Source: JAZRUF01 sp045652405 (GTDB lineage Bacteria > Bacillota > Clostridia > Oscillospirales > JAAYXM01). From it: a stretch of 14,391 nt of DNA. The translations under genes were made by a program, and so were the position numbers. Positions 13,283 to 14,391 of this stretch are shown one piece after another. The stretch is taken from assembly GCA_045652405.1 (NCBI GenBank), contig JAZRUF010000019.1:1-14391 (forward strand). Direction: 5' to 3'. The notes beneath the pieces are model-generated. The model worked only from the letters and a program-made list of their open reading frames with translations, was not told the DNA's origin and ran no database searches. Position 1 is the stretch's first letter. Each line of letters begins with the position of its first letter.

Positions 13283-14359
13283 ATGATACAATACGTTACT
13301 GACGAGTGGCGCGGGAGATACGAGGAATTTATAAGCGCGCATCAAAAGGGCCACTTTGTAAAGAGCCTTAAGTGGGCGGAGTTTAAAAAGCCGTGGAAGC
13401 AGGAGGTTTTCCTAAGCCTTGACGGTGCGGGGAACATCCGCGGCAGCATGCTCATCTTCGTAAGTCAGGTTCCGCACACCAAGTACACGCACATGTACTG
13501 CCCGCGCGGGCCGGTAGTCGAAAACGGTGACCGTGAGACGCTAAAGGAGCTCTGCGACGAGGCGGCGCGCCTTGCTGAGAGATATAACGCATATGAGCTG
13601 AGCATTGACCCGGACATCGAAGAGGCAAAAGAAGCGGATGCCGAGTACCTTGAGGACTTAAAGTCGGTCGGGTTTGTTGTAAATAACACGAAGAACCGAC
13701 CCGAGTACCTGCAGGCGCGGTACGTGTTCCGCTTGGACCTTGAGGGCAAAACGCCTGACGAGGTGTTCATGGGCTTCCATTCCAAGACACGCTACAACGT
13801 GCGCCTGAGTGCAAAGAAGGGCGTGACGTGCAGAATCGGCGATAAGTCCGACCTTCCCGCATTCCGTGAGATTATGATAGAAACCGCAGTGCGTGACGGA
13901 TTTATGGCGCGCTCTTTAAAGTATTTTGAGGAGATGTACGATATTTTAGCCCCTGAGAATTTCAGGCTCTACATGATGGAGTACGAGGGCAAGGCGATTG
14001 CGGGTGCTATCGCTATCTGGTACGGTGACAAGCTGTGGTACCTCTACGGCGCGTCCTCAAACCGCGAGCGCAACCGCATGCCCAACTACATGATGCAGTG
14101 GGAGATGATACAGTGGGCTATGGAGAAGGGTTGCCGTATCTATGACTTCCGCGGCGTGACGGGTGACATGGAAAAGACGTTTTTGGACGGGCTTATCCGC
14201 TTTAAGCAGGGCTTTGGTGCGTATCAGGCGGATTTCGTGGGTAAGCTTGACATGCTATATCATCCCAAGGCGGCAAAGCGGATTGAAAACCTGCAGTCAG
14301 CCTACCGCGCAGCGGTGCGTAAGATTGGCATTATAAAAGGAAAATTATTGGGAAAATAA
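13283..14359 (+). CDS. FemX-like peptidoglycan aminoacyltransferase, second copy
   Basis: The 358-residue paralogue starts 3 nt after the first copy, with GGGGAG 7 nt before its ATG. It shares all blocks with its neighbour: GHFVKSLKWAEFK, CPRGPVV, GFHSKTRYNVRLSAKKG, LYGASSNRERNRMPNYMMQWEM and YDFRGVTG, but is clearly diverged and has a longer region before the central block (the insert around TKNRPEYLQARYVF) and a longer basic C-terminus. In known pairs (MurM/MurN, FemA/FemB) each enzyme adds a different or successive residue, so a two-residue bridge is a reasonable inference. Both copies lack the FemA coiled-coil arm. The gene ends the operon. Confidence 0.92.
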   Translation: MIQYVTDEWRGRYEEFISAHQKGHFVKSLKWAEFKKPWKQEVFLSLDGAGNIRGSMLIFVSQVPHTKYTHMYCPRGPVVENGDRETLKELCDEAARLAERYNAYELSIDPDIEEAKEADAEYLEDLKSVGFVVNNTKNRPEYLQARYVFRLDLEGKTPDEVFMGFHSKTRYNVRLSAKKGVTCRIGDKSDLPAFREIMIETAVRDGFMARSLKYFEEMYDILAPENFRLYMMEYEGKAIAGAIAIWYGDKLWYLYGASSNRERNRMPNYMMQWEMIQWAMEKGCRIYDFRGVTGDMEKTFLDGLIRFKQGFGAYQADFVGKLDMLYHPKAAKRIENLQSAYRAAVRKIGIIKGKLLGK

Positions 14360-14388
14360 GAAGGTCTGAAAAGACCTTCTTTTTTTAT
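14358..14388 (+). terminator. Rho-independent terminator of the femX-like operon
   Basis: AAGAAGGTCT (14358-14367) pairs perfectly with AGACCTTCTT (14372-14381) around a GAAA tetraloop, followed by an unbroken T-run. The stem begins within the stop codon. Confidence 0.95.
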
Positions 14389-14391
14389 GTC

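Overview
The window looks like chromosomal DNA from an uncultured, spore-forming, anaerobic Clostridia bacterium (gut Oscillospirales/Christensenellales type). I base this on a gpr-type spore protease, strong AGGAGG-like ribosome binding sites, AT-rich intergenic sequence around GC-balanced genes, a FemX-type cell-wall gene pair, and small palindromic intergenic repeats of a kind I associate with gut Clostridia. The taxonomic placement is inference. By eye I see no phage, plasmid, CRISPR array, rRNA or tRNA gene, and no intact transposase.

Layout. 1-1422, minus strand: the N-terminal part of nagA (cut by the window edge) and gpr. A gpr terminator runs directly into the nagA promoter. 1513-2478, plus strand: rpsT, divergent from gpr, with a clear promoter and terminator, then a small SLOG/DUF1273 protein. 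2545-5255: an unknown 272-residue protein followed 5 bp later by an ABC-F ATPase. 5286-7204: a hairpin-rich repeat, a YdcF-like membrane protein, a second repeat and a YihY/BrkB-family membrane protein. 7212-8259: a guanylate-kinase-like gene with its own promoter and terminator, flanked by two gene remnants: the C-terminal third of a SLOG-family gene, and a ridA gene with its middle deleted. 8261-8408: a compact palindromic element between two identical 12-bp direct repeats, just upstream of ilvB. 8488-10630: ilvBN, the acetolactate synthase subunits for branched-chain amino acid synthesis, ended by a terminator. 10676-14391: a palindromic repeat, a promoter, a membrane-bound family 2 glycosyltransferase, another repeat, and two tandem FemX-like aminoacyltransferases ended by a strong terminator.

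How the genes relate. The right third (glycosyltransferase plus two FemX-like enzymes) looks like a cell-envelope unit. The FemX pair probably adds amino acids to the peptidoglycan stem peptide. ilvBN is a standard biosynthetic pair, and the ridA remnant before it fits the known link of RidA to branched-chain amino acid metabolism. The rest is mostly housekeeping.

Most notable observations: (1) I found no GATC tetranucleotide anywhere in 14.4 kb, where about 50-56 would be expected. (2) The 148-bp element before ilvB can fold as two cloverleaf-like modules that are inverted copies of each other, flanked by 12-bp direct repeats that resemble a target-site duplication. (3) Two short gene remnants are invisible to ordinary ORF calling. 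(4) Start codons can be corrected for rpsT, the ABC-F gene, the ydcF-like gene, ilvB, ilvN and the first femX-like gene. I do not see a complete new multi-gene system.
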